Origin: Saccharibacillus brassicae
GTDB taxonomy: Bacteria > Bacillota > Bacilli > Paenibacillales > Paenibacillaceae
Length of the DNA stretch: 64,000 bases
NCBI RefSeq assembly: GCF_006542275.1
Contig: NZ_CP041217.1
Span: forward strand, 1 to 64,000
Direction: 5' to 3'
A program made the translations under genes and the position numbers. How positions within the stretch are numbered: the first letter of the stretch is position 1; every line of letters starts with the position of its first letter. Of the stretch, positions 29,730-38,009 are shown piece by piece. The notes beneath the pieces are model-generated. The model searched no databases and was not told the origin of the DNA. It saw nothing but the letters and a program-made list of their open reading frames with translations.

Positions 29730-32115
29730 TCTCGCCAATCTCAAAAAAAGAAAAATCCAGAATTCGCTGATCGCCCTGCTCGTACTGCTGTCCACCCTGC
29801 TGCTGTCGACTTCGGTCATTTTGATCTCGAACACCGACAATCTGTTCACGGGCATGCACGAAAAAACGAACGGTTCCCAGGACATTTTGCGCTTGGACGG
29901 CGGTCTGCACGACCCGGAGAAGGTACATGCTTTCTGGGAAAAAGAACCCGGCGTGTCCGTGTCGAAGCTGCTTCCCTACCATACGCTGTCGGGCGTCTCG
30001 CATAACGGCAGCGACATCCCGAACCTGCTGCTGTTCATGATGGATACGCCACAGCGCCCTCTAGGCGTGGACGAACTGCTGCCCGCGCGCGGCACGCTCG
30101 GCGAGACGCCGGCAGCCGGGCAGGCGTGGATTCCGACCTCGCTCGCGTATTCGCACGATATCGCGGTCGGCGATACGCTCTCGTTCAAGACGAGCCAAGG
30201 AGCGCTGGAGCTGAACGTGTCGGCGGTCGTCGTCGATATTCCTTACGGCGGCCCGTTCTCGACCGAATCGCGCATCTGGATGAACGAAGCCGACTACGGC
30301 GGCCTGTCGGCTTCCGAAGGCGCGAAGTCTTCGTACATGATGGGTATCCGTTACGACAATTACGCCGACCGCCAAGCGCACTGGACGGCGTTCGAGCAGT
30401 TTCTCGGCACGCCGTATCTCGAATCGGTCATGACTTTTGCCGAGATCTCTTCGTTCTACCTGATCCTGAACCAGGTTATCGGCTTCGTCATGATCTTCCT
30501 CGCCGTCGTGATGATGGCGATCGCGCTGTTCACGATCGGCTTCACGATCTCGGATGCGATCCTGACGCAGTACCGGACGATCGGTGTGCTCAAGTCGCTG
30601 GGACTCACTTCCGGCAAAACGATCGGCGTGTATCTGATCCAGTACGCTTTCCTGAGCGCGATCGCGATCGTGCCGGGCTTGATTCTGAGCCGGTTCCTCT
30701 CGCGCATCATCGTCGACAGCACGCTGTCGTACCTCAAGACGGATACAGGTCAGCTTCCGCTGAGCGGTATGAACGCGGCGGCGCTGACCGGCGTGCTGAT
30801 CTTCCTGCTCGTGCTGCTCTGCGTATGGGCTTACGGCAGACGCGCCCGGCACATCGCTCCGGTACAGGCGATCCGCTACGGCATGTCCGAGAGCGACAGC
30901 CGGCGGGAATCCCGCGGCATCGGCGCTTCCGGCAAAAGCCTCGTCGGCTTCGGCAGCCTGCCGGCCGTGCTCGTCGTCGGAGCGCGCAATCTGCTCAAAA
31001 ATATCAAAACGTCCACGCTGATGCTTATTCTCGCCATGGTGACTTCGGCCGTGCTCGTGCTCGGGTACGTCGTGCTGAGCAGCGTCATGAACATTCAGCA
31101 GACGTCCCCGCAGTGGGGGTACGACAATTCCGATATTACCGTGCGGGTATTTGATCCGGCTTCGTTCTCCAAAACGGAATTCGAAGCCGGTCTGGCCGCG
31201 GACGACCGGATCAAAAACGTCTCCTGGCACAGCGGCGTCACCGGCGTGATCGAATCGCCCGAACGCGCAGCTTCGGAGAAGGCCGAGGACACGATGGGCG
31301 TCGTCGTCAGTATCGTCGAAGGCAGCTACGACGATATCGGGTTCGCCGTGCTTGAAGGCGCAAATCCCGTGAACCCGAACGAGACCGCGATCGGCGTGAA
31401 CGTGGCCAAGACGCTAAGCAAAAGTCTCGGCGACACGGTCGAGCTGTACGTGGAAGGCCAGCCGCATGTGCTGACCGTAACCGGTATCTACCAGTCGGTC
31501 GCCAACTCCTCGAACTCGGTCCGGATCAAATCCGAGACGGTTCAAGCGGACAATCCGGCGTTCAGCGCGGCGGACGTCGCCTACATCAACCTGAACGATC
31601 ACTCCCAGGCGGATACGGTCGTGCCGGAACTGAACGAACGGTATGCCGCTTCAATCAGCGCCGCTACGCAAAAGACGCTGCTTGATTCGGTGTTCCGGGA
31701 AGCGGCGACGACGCTTATTCTTCCGATGAGCTTTATGGGCGCCCTGTTTATCACGGTTACGCTGATTATTATCTACAGCATCTGCCTGATCAATATCCGC
31801 AAAGAAATCAAAACGTACGGCATCTACAAATCGATCGGCATGTCTTCGGGACAAATCCGGCGCTCCGTGGCGCTCGGCGTGTCGATCCTGGCGACGGTCG
31901 GCGCGCTCCTCGGCATCCTGCTCGGCGTGTACGCGCTGCCCGTCATTTTGGAAAGCATCCTGGCCGGATACGGCATGGTCGATCTGCCGCTCGTGTTCAA
32001 CGGCGCAAGCGTCGCCCTGATCGCCTGCCTGAGTATTCCGGCCGCGGCTGCGGGATCGTGGCTGTCTTCGGGCATTATCCGAAAAACGTCGCCGCGTATC
32101 CTCGTAGTCGAGTAA
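29707..32115 (+). CDS. ABC transporter permease with two FtsX domains, 802 aa
   Basis: TM1 is about residues 19-41, followed by an extracytoplasmic domain, a three-helix FtsX block near 250-395, a second TM near 455, a second extracytoplasmic domain and a final FtsX block near 670-795. This is the long two-FtsX form found in Gram-positive efflux systems, not the BceB layout with one very large loop. The ATG at 29707 has GGAAGGAG 7 nt upstream. Substrate unknown; the lipopeptide is the obvious candidate from position. Confidence 0.9.
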   Translation: MYAVWKLSLANLKKRKIQNSLIALLVLLSTLLLSTSVILISNTDNLFTGMHEKTNGSQDILRLDGGLHDPEKVHAFWEKEPGVSVSKLLPYHTLSGVSHNGSDIPNLLLFMMDTPQRPLGVDELLPARGTLGETPAAGQAWIPTSLAYSHDIAVGDTLSFKTSQGALELNVSAVVVDIPYGGPFSTESRIWMNEADYGGLSASEGAKSSYMMGIRYDNYADRQAHWTAFEQFLGTPYLESVMTFAEISSFYLILNQVIGFVMIFLAVVMMAIALFTIGFTISDAILTQYRTIGVLKSLGLTSGKTIGVYLIQYAFLSAIAIVPGLILSRFLSRIIVDSTLSYLKTDTGQLPLSGMNAAALTGVLIFLLVLLCVWAYGRRARHIAPVQAIRYGMSESDSRRESRGIGASGKSLVGFGSLPAVLVVGARNLLKNIKTSTLMLILAMVTSAVLVLGYVVLSSVMNIQQTSPQWGYDNSDITVRVFDPASFSKTEFEAGLAADDRIKNVSWHSGVTGVIESPERAASEKAEDTMGVVVSIVEGSYDDIGFAVLEGANPVNPNETAIGVNVAKTLSKSLGDTVELYVEGQPHVLTVTGIYQSVANSSNSVRIKSETVQADNPAFSAADVAYINLNDHSQADTVVPELNERYAASISAATQKTLLDSVFREAATTLILPMSFMGALFITVTLIIIYSICLINIRKEIKTYGIYKSIGMSSGQIRRSVALGVSILATVGALLGILLGVYALPVILESILAGYGMVDLPLVFNGASVALIACLSIPAAAAGSWLSSGIIRKTSPRILVVE

Positions 32116-32134
32116 TCTTGTTGGAGGCACGCAC

Positions 32135-32821
32135 ATGACCGTCATTCATATGGTACGCATACCGGACACCCTCGACGCGCGGCATCTGGCCGCGCTGTCC
32201 GAACGCCTATCGCCGGCCAAGCGGGCGCGTCTGCTGCGATTTCGGCAGCCGGCCGACGCGTACCGGACGCTGTACGCCGACCTGCTCGTCCGCCGCGCGC
32301 TGCTGCGGACGTTCGGGCTGCGCAGCGACGAGATCCGGTTCGAGGACGGCCCGTTCGGCAAGCCGTTCGTCCCGGACCTGCCCACATTCGAATTCAGCTT
32401 GTCGCATGCCGGCGACTGGGCGGTCTGCGCCGTCGACGACCAGCCGATCGGCGTCGACATCGAACGGATGGACCCGATCGAGTTCGAGATCGCCCGCACC
32501 TTTTTCTCCCGTGAAGAATACGACGGATTGATGCGAACCGCTCCGGAACACCGGCTGAACCGCTTCTACGAACTGTGGACGATCAAGGAAAGCTTCATTA
32601 AGATGACCGGCAAAGGACTTCAGACGCCGCTCGATTCGTTCAGCGTGCGCAAGCGCGGGGAAACGTTCGAGCTGCATCAAGCGGACGGCGTTCTCCCCTG
32701 CCGCGTCGCTTCGTATTCGGTCGGAGACGCGTACAAGCTGTCCGCATGCGGTCTTGGCGGCACGCTGCCACCCAAGCCTGTCGCCCTTGACCGAAGCGAG
32801 CTGGAACACGATTTTCTGTAA
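32135..32821 (+). CDS. sfp: Sfp-type 4'-phosphopantetheinyl transferase, 228 aa
   Basis: Attaches the phosphopantetheine arm of CoA to ACP and PCP serines. The diagnostic GVDIE (106-110) and WTIKESFIKMTGKG (148-161) motifs supply the Mg-binding Asp108, Glu110 and Glu152. TTGGAGG lies 7 nt before ATG 32135, and the gene starts 19 bp after the permease stop, so it is in the transporter operon. At least nine carrier-domain serines in the divergent lipopeptide proteins would need it; serving other pathways is also possible. Confidence 0.93.
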   Translation: MTVIHMVRIPDTLDARHLAALSERLSPAKRARLLRFRQPADAYRTLYADLLVRRALLRTFGLRSDEIRFEDGPFGKPFVPDLPTFEFSLSHAGDWAVCAVDDQPIGVDIERMDPIEFEIARTFFSREEYDGLMRTAPEHRLNRFYELWTIKESFIKMTGKGLQTPLDSFSVRKRGETFELHQADGVLPCRVASYSVGDAYKLSACGLGGTLPPKPVALDRSELEHDFL

Positions 32822-32822
32822 C

Positions 32823-32859
32823 GCCAAAAGCCGACAAGCTTAGCTTGTCGGCTTTTGGC
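32823..32859. terminator. Bidirectional terminator between sfp and hrtA
   Basis: Perfect 17-bp stem with loop TTA; an A-tract on the left arm and T-tract on the right arm let it work on both strands, as fits the convergent sfp and hrtA genes. Confidence 0.8.
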
Positions 32860-32934
32860 TGTTTGTCAGCCTCGGGCTGTTTCCGGTTTCCCTTTTCCGT
32901 TCTAAATCGGTCTTCGCTCACGTCCCGTCTCTGC

Positions 32935-33660
32935 TCACACCCGTTCTTCGCTCAGCCGGCCCTGCTCCAAGCGCAGCACGCGGTCGCAGTACGGCAGAAT
33001 CCGCTCGTCGTGCGTGACGATGATGCCCGCTTTGCCTTCGGCTTTGACCCGCTCTGCCAGCAGACGGGTCACCTCTCGGCCCCGGTCCGCGTCGAGGCTC
33101 GCCGTCGGCTCGTCGGCCAGCATGACCGACGGATCGTTCATCAGCGCCCGCGCGACCGCAACGCGCTGGCGTTCGCCCCCGGACAGCTTGTCCGGGTAAT
33201 GGCGGCGCCGCTCCGACAGGCCGAGCCGCTCCAGCAGTTCGTCCGCCCGGCGGGCCGCCTGCCCGGTGTCGATCCGGGCCAGCTTCGCCACGAAGCGGAG
33301 CTGGTCTTCCACGTTCAGGTACGGCAGCAGATTCGCTCCCTGAAAAATAAACCCGATCTCGTGCAGCCGCAGCTCGGCCAGCTGGCGAGGGCTGAGGCCG
33401 CCCAGGCTGCGGCCGCCGATCCATACTTCCCCCTGGCTTGGCGTCAACAGCGCCCCGGCGATCGACAAAAACGTGCTTTTGCCCGAGCCCGACGGCCCGA
33501 CTACCGCGACGAGTTCGCCCGCGGCGACCGAACAGGACAAGCCGTCCAGCACGGTCAGCAGCGCTTCGCCGTCTCCATAGGCGTGCGACACGCCGTTCAG
33601 CCGCAGTTTCGCGGCCGGCGCGATCCTCTTCTTCGCTTCCGTATTCATCTGCGTGTTCAT
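32935..33660 (-). CDS. hrtA: Heme efflux ABC ATPase HrtA-like, 241 aa
   Basis: Walker A GPSGSGKST, signature LSGGERQRVAVARAL, Walker B VMLADEPTASLD and the switch His in VTHDE are all present. The HrtAB family protects Gram-positive bacteria from toxic heme levels. Assignment rests on the permease and on the adjoining hssRS genes. ATG 33660 overlaps the hrtB stop by 4 bp (ATGA), with GGGAGG 8 nt upstream. Last gene of its operon. Confidence 0.85.
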   Translation of the reverse strand: MNTQMNTEAKKRIAPAAKLRLNGVSHAYGDGEALLTVLDGLSCSVAAGELVAVVGPSGSGKSTFLSIAGALLTPSQGEVWIGGRSLGGLSPRQLAELRLHEIGFIFQGANLLPYLNVEDQLRFVAKLARIDTGQAARRADELLERLGLSERRRHYPDKLSGGERQRVAVARALMNDPSVMLADEPTASLDADRGREVTRLLAERVKAEGKAGIIVTHDERILPYCDRVLRLEQGRLSEERV

Positions 33661-34775
33661 GCTCCCGCCCTCCCGATCGCGTCAAGCGCGTCCGTTCGCG
33701 CGACTTTGACGACCGAGACCAGCCCGCCGAGCAGCGCCACGCCCAGAAACAATCCGCAGCTCAGCGCAATCGTGCCGGCTCCGAGCGCAAACGGCATCGC
33801 GGCCGGCAGGATCGATTTCAGGATCAGGACCAGACCGACGCTGATCGCGAGGCTGCCCGCCGACAGCACGAACACCTGGGCGATCACGCTGCCGGCCAAA
33901 TAGCGGGTTCTGGCGCCGATCGCTTTCAAGATGCCGAACTGGCTCGTTTTCTGAATCGTGATCACGTAGAAAAATACGGCCAGCACGAACGCCGAGATCA
34001 CGTACAAAAAGGCGATCATCATCAGCAGCGAAGACTGTTCGGCTTTGTGACCCGGAATAGCCGAGATCGCCTGCGCTTTCGTGATCACTTCCGCATCGTT
34101 CACCGCCGCGCCCAGCGCTGTCGCCTGCGCGCCGGACACGCGCAGCGCGATCGCGTTGTACGCCGTGTCGGCTTCGCCGCCGCGCGCCGCCATCAGCTCC
34201 GAGCGGTACGCCGCCCAATCGCTTTCACTCATCCAGGCCGCCGGCATATGGCTGTACGACCGGCCTTCCGCGAATCCGCCCACGGTCCATTTCAGCCCCG
34301 TCGCTTCGTCGACGAGCGTATCGCCGATCTGTACGCCCGACTTTTCCAGTTCGCGATCGGCGACGATCGTGCCCGGACGCGACGCGTCCAGCTTCTGCCC
34401 CGCGACGACGTCAGGCACGACCCAACCGCCCGCCCGGACACCGAACAGCGCGACATCGATCCGCCCGGACGCTTCTTCTCGCTGCACGGTCGTCATCTGG
34501 ACGCCGAGCGGCTCCGCGCCGTCCGGTCCCGCCACCGCCTGCGCCGCTTCGACCTGCTCGCTGTGCAGCGAAGACCGCGCGAAGCGGGAATCGGACTCTT
34601 TTTGCACGATAAAATGATCCGCGGGCATCTCCCGCACGGCCGACGACGTCGCGCCGCCCAGGCCGTTCGCAAGCCCGGTCACGAACAGCACCAGAAACGA
34701 CACCATCAGCATGATAGCGACGATCAGCGCATAGCGGGTTTTGGAAAAAACGATTTCTCGCAGTGCCAAAAACAT
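33657..34775 (-). CDS. hrtB: Heme efflux ABC permease HrtB-like, 372 aa
   Basis: FtsX-family permease with one N-terminal TM (about 15-37), an extracytoplasmic domain of about 200 residues and three C-terminal helices. The opening (FLALREIVFSKTRYAL) and layout match HrtB/DevC proteins. ATG 34775 has AGGAGG 8 nt upstream; an ORF extension to 34967 would run through the hssS end and is rejected. A near-consensus HssR box precedes it. Confidence 0.85.
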   Translation of the reverse strand: MFLALREIVFSKTRYALIVAIMLMVSFLVLFVTGLANGLGGATSSAVREMPADHFIVQKESDSRFARSSLHSEQVEAAQAVAGPDGAEPLGVQMTTVQREEASGRIDVALFGVRAGGWVVPDVVAGQKLDASRPGTIVADRELEKSGVQIGDTLVDEATGLKWTVGGFAEGRSYSHMPAAWMSESDWAAYRSELMAARGGEADTAYNAIALRVSGAQATALGAAVNDAEVITKAQAISAIPGHKAEQSSLLMMIAFLYVISAFVLAVFFYVITIQKTSQFGILKAIGARTRYLAGSVIAQVFVLSAGSLAISVGLVLILKSILPAAMPFALGAGTIALSCGLFLGVALLGGLVSVVKVARTDALDAIGRAGA

Positions 34776-34866
34776 GTTCGACTCCTCCTGTTTTCCGGCC
34801 GGACCCGCGCAGCCGCCGAGCGTGCCGCACTTGTCCGATCGCCGGATTGCTCCTTGACGCTTCTTG

Positions 34867-34899
34867 AGCATAGAGTTCGAACATGAACGGAGCATGAAC
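34867..34899 (-). promoter_or_regulatory. HssR box and hrtB promoter
   Basis: On the minus strand GTTCATGCT (34899-34891), two bases, then GTTCATGTT (34888-34880): the spacing and sequence follow the S. aureus HssR site GTTCATATT-N2-GTTCATATT with 7/9 and 8/9 matches. A -10-like TATGCT follows at 34872-34867, so the box covers the -35 position, as expected for an activator. It starts 6 bp after the hssS stop, within the 130-bp gap before hrtB. Confidence 0.8.
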
Positions 34900-34905
34900 G
34901 CCAAA

Positions 34906-36312
34906 TTACAGTTTGGGCAGGCGGACGACGAAGACGGCGCCCTGCCCCGCTTCGCTCTCGGCCGCAATCGTGCCGCCGTGCAGCAGCACGATCTTTTTGG
35001 CGATCGCCAGGCCGAGCCCCGTACTGCCGCCGTCCGCCCGGGACGGATCGCCGCGGTAGAACCGGTCGAACAGCAGCGGCAGCTTCTCCGGCGGAATGCC
35101 GTCGCCCGTATCGGCGAAGCGGACGACGCATTCGGCGCCGTCCGCCTCCGCCGTCACCGAAATCGAGCGGCCGGCCGGAATATGCTTGACCGCGTTCGAC
35201 AGCAGGTTGACCCATACCTGGTCAAGCAGCGTGGCGTCGCCCATCACCGCAAGCTCGGCCGGGACAGACAAGCCCAGCGCGATTTCTTTGTCGCTGAGCT
35301 GCCATTCCAGCACGTCGACGGCGCGCCGGATCTCCGTCTTCAGCCTGAGCGGGCTGCGGATCAGCCCGTCTTCCATCCGGTCGAGCGACGAGAGCAGCAG
35401 CAGCTGGCGCGCAAGCGACGACAGTCGGCGGCTCTCGTCCCCGATGATCGAAGCGAAATGGATGCGCCGGTCTTCGGGCAGATCGGGCGCCGCCAGTTCC
35501 GAAGCGAAGCCCCGGATCGAAGTCAGCGGCGACTGGATCTCATGCGAGACGTTGGCCACGAATTCGCGGCGCGATTGTTCCGCCTGCGACAGGCTGCGGC
35601 TCATCGTCATGAAGTGGCCGGCCAACTGGCCGATCTCGTCGCCGCGCTTCGTCGGCAGTTCGATATCGTAATGGCCGTCCGCGATGCGGCGCGTCGCGCC
35701 GGTCATCCGGGTGATCGGCTTGACCAGATAGCGGGTCGCGACGAGAAACAGCGCGATGCTGAACGCGACCGTAAGCAGCCCGATCATCGCGAAAAAGCTG
35801 CGCAGTTCGCCGAACTGCAAGATGACGTCGGGCCGCAGGAACAGCGCCGCCGGACGTCCGCCGAGCGTAAGCGGAACGCCGACCGTATTGCTGAGCCGGT
35901 TGTCGAAAAAGCCTGTGATGAACAGGCGGTTCGGAAAATCGGCGACGCCGTGGTATTCGCTTCCCGCCACGACTTCGTCGATCACGTTCGGATCGAGGTC
36001 GAGTTCGCGAAAGTCCCGGCCGTAGAAAGCTTCGCTGCCCTGCCCGTCGGTCACGTACAGTTCGTAGCCGAGCCCGGCCGCGCCGCTCAGATAAGGATCG
36101 GCGTCGCCGGGCAGCCGTTCCGCCATTCGTTTGACTTCGTAGGCGATGCCGGTCAGCTTGGCGTCGTTGAACGGCTTGAGCTTCACGTGATAATGGACGT
36201 TCGAGACGACAAAGCCGAGCAGCGCGCTTGCGGCGACGACGAGCAGCGTCGTCAGGCAGACGCGTACGTACAAGCTTTTGCCGAGACGCGGAAGACGTAT
36301 TCGCCGCTTCAC
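34906..36312 (-). CDS. hssS: Heme-sensing histidine kinase HssS-like, 468 aa
   Basis: TM1 about 17-38, an extracytoplasmic sensor of about 130 residues, TM2 172-193, HAMP, H-box NVSHEIQSPL (His257) and HATPase motifs (NLLSNAVKH, DTGDGI, GLGLAI). Sensor stretches such as FITGFFDN, NTVGV and FYGRDFRE closely resemble staphylococcal HssS as I recall it. The start is GTG 36312, overlapping the hssR stop (GTGA) behind GGAGG; a frame extension to 36798 is the shadow of hssR. Confidence 0.87.
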   Translation of the reverse strand: MKRRIRLPRLGKSLYVRVCLTTLLVVAASALLGFVVSNVHYHVKLKPFNDAKLTGIAYEVKRMAERLPGDADPYLSGAAGLGYELYVTDGQGSEAFYGRDFRELDLDPNVIDEVVAGSEYHGVADFPNRLFITGFFDNRLSNTVGVPLTLGGRPAALFLRPDVILQFGELRSFFAMIGLLTVAFSIALFLVATRYLVKPITRMTGATRRIADGHYDIELPTKRGDEIGQLAGHFMTMSRSLSQAEQSRREFVANVSHEIQSPLTSIRGFASELAAPDLPEDRRIHFASIIGDESRRLSSLARQLLLLSSLDRMEDGLIRSPLRLKTEIRRAVDVLEWQLSDKEIALGLSVPAELAVMGDATLLDQVWVNLLSNAVKHIPAGRSISVTAEADGAECVVRFADTGDGIPPEKLPLLFDRFYRGDPSRADGGSTGLGLAIAKKIVLLHGGTIAAESEAGQGAVFVVRLPKL

Positions 36313-36986
36313 CTGCGCCCCACCTCCAGCTTGTATCCGATGCCCCGCACCGTGCGGATCGTAAAATCTTCCGTATGCTCGGCGAAGCGCTGGCGCAGAC
36401 GCTTGATATGGACGTCGACCGTCCGTTCGTCGCCGTCGTAGTCCGCTCCCCAGACGAGCCGGATCAGATCGCCGCGTTCGAACAGCCGACCGGGATGCCC
36501 GGCCAACTGCGCAAGCAGCTCGAATTCTTTGAGCGGCAGCAGCAGCGTCGTATGGCCGTCGGTCACTTCGTGATTTTGGCGGTCGATCACGATCCGGTTC
36601 AGCTTGATCTGCTCGCTTGAAGCCAGCGAATAGCGGCGGAACAAAGCGTTCATGCGAAACAGCAGTTCTCTCGGCTCGAACGGCTTGGTGACGTAGTCGT
36701 CCGTCCCGTGCGCATAGCCGGCTTCCTTGTCCGCCAGCTGCTCGCGCGCCGTCAGCAAAATGACCGGAATATCGTACAGGCCGCGAATTTCCGTACACAG
36801 GTCAAGCCCGTTCACGCCGGGCATCATGACGTCCAATATCGCCAGATCGACCGGCGTTTCCGCCAGCAGGCGCGACGCTGCGTCCCCGTCTTCGGCTTCG
36901 AAGACCCGGTAGCCTTCCTGCGTCAGCACCGTTCGCAGCAGCGTGCGGATATGGGCGTCATCGTCGGCGATCAGCACTTTTTTCAC
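36309..36986 (-). CDS. hssR: Response regulator HssR-like, 225 aa
   Basis: OmpR-family regulator: acidic pocket at residues 8-10, Asp52 (ILDVMMPG), Lys in TKPF, and a winged helix with WGADYDGDERTVDVHIKRLR, close to HssR. It is predicted to bind the GTTCAT repeats before hrtB. The start is GTG 36986 with GGGAGG 8 nt upstream. It lies 25 bp after a TIM-barrel gene on the same strand, so that gene may share transcription. Confidence 0.88.
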   Translation of the reverse strand: MKKVLIADDDAHIRTLLRTVLTQEGYRVFEAEDGDAASRLLAETPVDLAILDVMMPGVNGLDLCTEIRGLYDIPVILLTAREQLADKEAGYAHGTDDYVTKPFEPRELLFRMNALFRRYSLASSEQIKLNRIVIDRQNHEVTDGHTTLLLPLKEFELLAQLAGHPGRLFERGDLIRLVWGADYDGDERTVDVHIKRLRQRFAEHTEDFTIRTVRGIGYKLEVGRR

Positions 36987-37011
36987 ATCTCGTCCCTCCC
37001 GCCTGCTTCGT

Positions 37012-37794
37012 TCAAGATCCGATCCGTGCGAAAAACGCGCCGCTCTCCACCATCGGGGAACAGTCGGTATGGTCGCCGGTCAGATTGATCTCGAAAATAT
37101 AATCTTTGCCGGCCACGAACGGTTTCACCCGCTCCCAGTCGATCAACCCCGAGCCAAGCGGCAGCGAATCGTGCTTCTGCCCCATGCTGTCCACCAGATG
37201 ATAATAACGCGCGTACGGAGCCGTTCGTTCCAGCACGTCGCACAGCTTGTCGTTGTCGCCCCGGAAACCGATAAACGTATGGCTCACGTCCACGTTCAGC
37301 GGCAGCTGCAGCGGAATAATCACTTCGTCGATCAAGTACGGATTGTTGTAGCAAAACAGTCCTTCCGTCGAATCTTCCCAGAGCAGCAGCCCGCTGTCGA
37401 AGCCGGGAATGGCCGATATCGCTGCGCGCAGCGCGATCGACGCTTCGCGTTCGGCCGGCGCCTGTCCCATCCCGACGTAATGCGCGTGCAGGACGCATCT
37501 CGCGCCTTCTTCCGCGCAGATCTTCAGCAGCTCCGCCGTCGATTCCCGGTAGAACCGGTGCATGTCCGGTTCCTCGCTCAAAATGTTCAGATACGCGCCC
37601 CGGTATTTCGAAGGATGGTGCATATAGGCTCCGATCCCTCGCCGCCGCATCTCCCGGATCCGTTCCCGGATCAAGTCTGTTCGCTCCATGTCTTCTTCCG
37701 TCAAATACAGTTCCACGATCTCCGGATCGTAGTCGAGCCGATTGTGGAAACTTTTGTCGTCGATGCCGCCTTTGAGTCGTATCCCTTCCCGCAT
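37012..37794 (-). CDS. Sugar phosphate isomerase/epimerase-like TIM-barrel protein, 260 aa
   Basis: Xylose isomerase-like/AP endonuclease 2 fold. Candidate metal ligands come in family order: Glu in LLLWEDST, Asp/His in NVDVSHTF, His in HLVDSMGQKHD and Glu in FEINL. ATG 37794 is preferred because GGGAGGA lies 7 nt upstream; the GTG at 37812 overlaps that site. The substrate cannot be named. Its place directly before hssR looks accidental or regulatory rather than metabolic. Confidence 0.75.
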   Translation of the reverse strand: MREGIRLKGGIDDKSFHNRLDYDPEIVELYLTEEDMERTDLIRERIREMRRRGIGAYMHHPSKYRGAYLNILSEEPDMHRFYRESTAELLKICAEEGARCVLHAHYVGMGQAPAEREASIALRAAISAIPGFDSGLLLWEDSTEGLFCYNNPYLIDEVIIPLQLPLNVDVSHTFIGFRGDNDKLCDVLERTAPYARYYHLVDSMGQKHDSLPLGSGLIDWERVKPFVAGKDYIFEINLTGDHTDCSPMVESGAFFARIGS

Positions 37795-37914
37795 GGTTCC
37801 GTCCTCCCGCACTCTCGTGTCATTTCTCTGTAGGGTCCCGCGTTCGTGCCCGTCTTGTTATGTCGCTGTTCTTATCTTAGCGAAAAGCCGGCCCGCTGAC
37901 AAAGGCAAACGCGC

Positions 37915-37959
37915 AAAAGCCTTTTCGCCCGGGCACGGAAGTGCCGCGGGCGAAAAGGC
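37915..37959 (-). terminator. Terminator after the GH43 gene
   Basis: Long hairpin (GCCTTTTCGCCCG arm with GGAA loop) followed on the minus strand by a T-run. It ends the sugar operon transcribed from 42.4 kb. The rest of the 215-bp gap 37,795-38,009 holds a 17-bp tandem repeat and no gene. Confidence 0.75.
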
Positions 37960-37960
37960 G

Positions 37961-37994
37961 GGGCGGGGTAAAACGAGGGGCGGGGTAAAACGAG
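37961..37994. repeat. 17-bp tandem duplication
   Basis: Two perfect copies of GGGCGGGGTAAAACGAG (37961-37977 and 37978-37994), followed by a partial third, between the GH43 stop codon and its terminator. Confidence 0.9.
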
Positions 37995-38009
37995 GAGCGG
38001 GACGTCCGG

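Noticed and set aside
30061-31230. Minus-strand frame opposite the FtsX permease
   Set aside because: Charged, repeat-like composition of an antisense frame; the permease is well supported.
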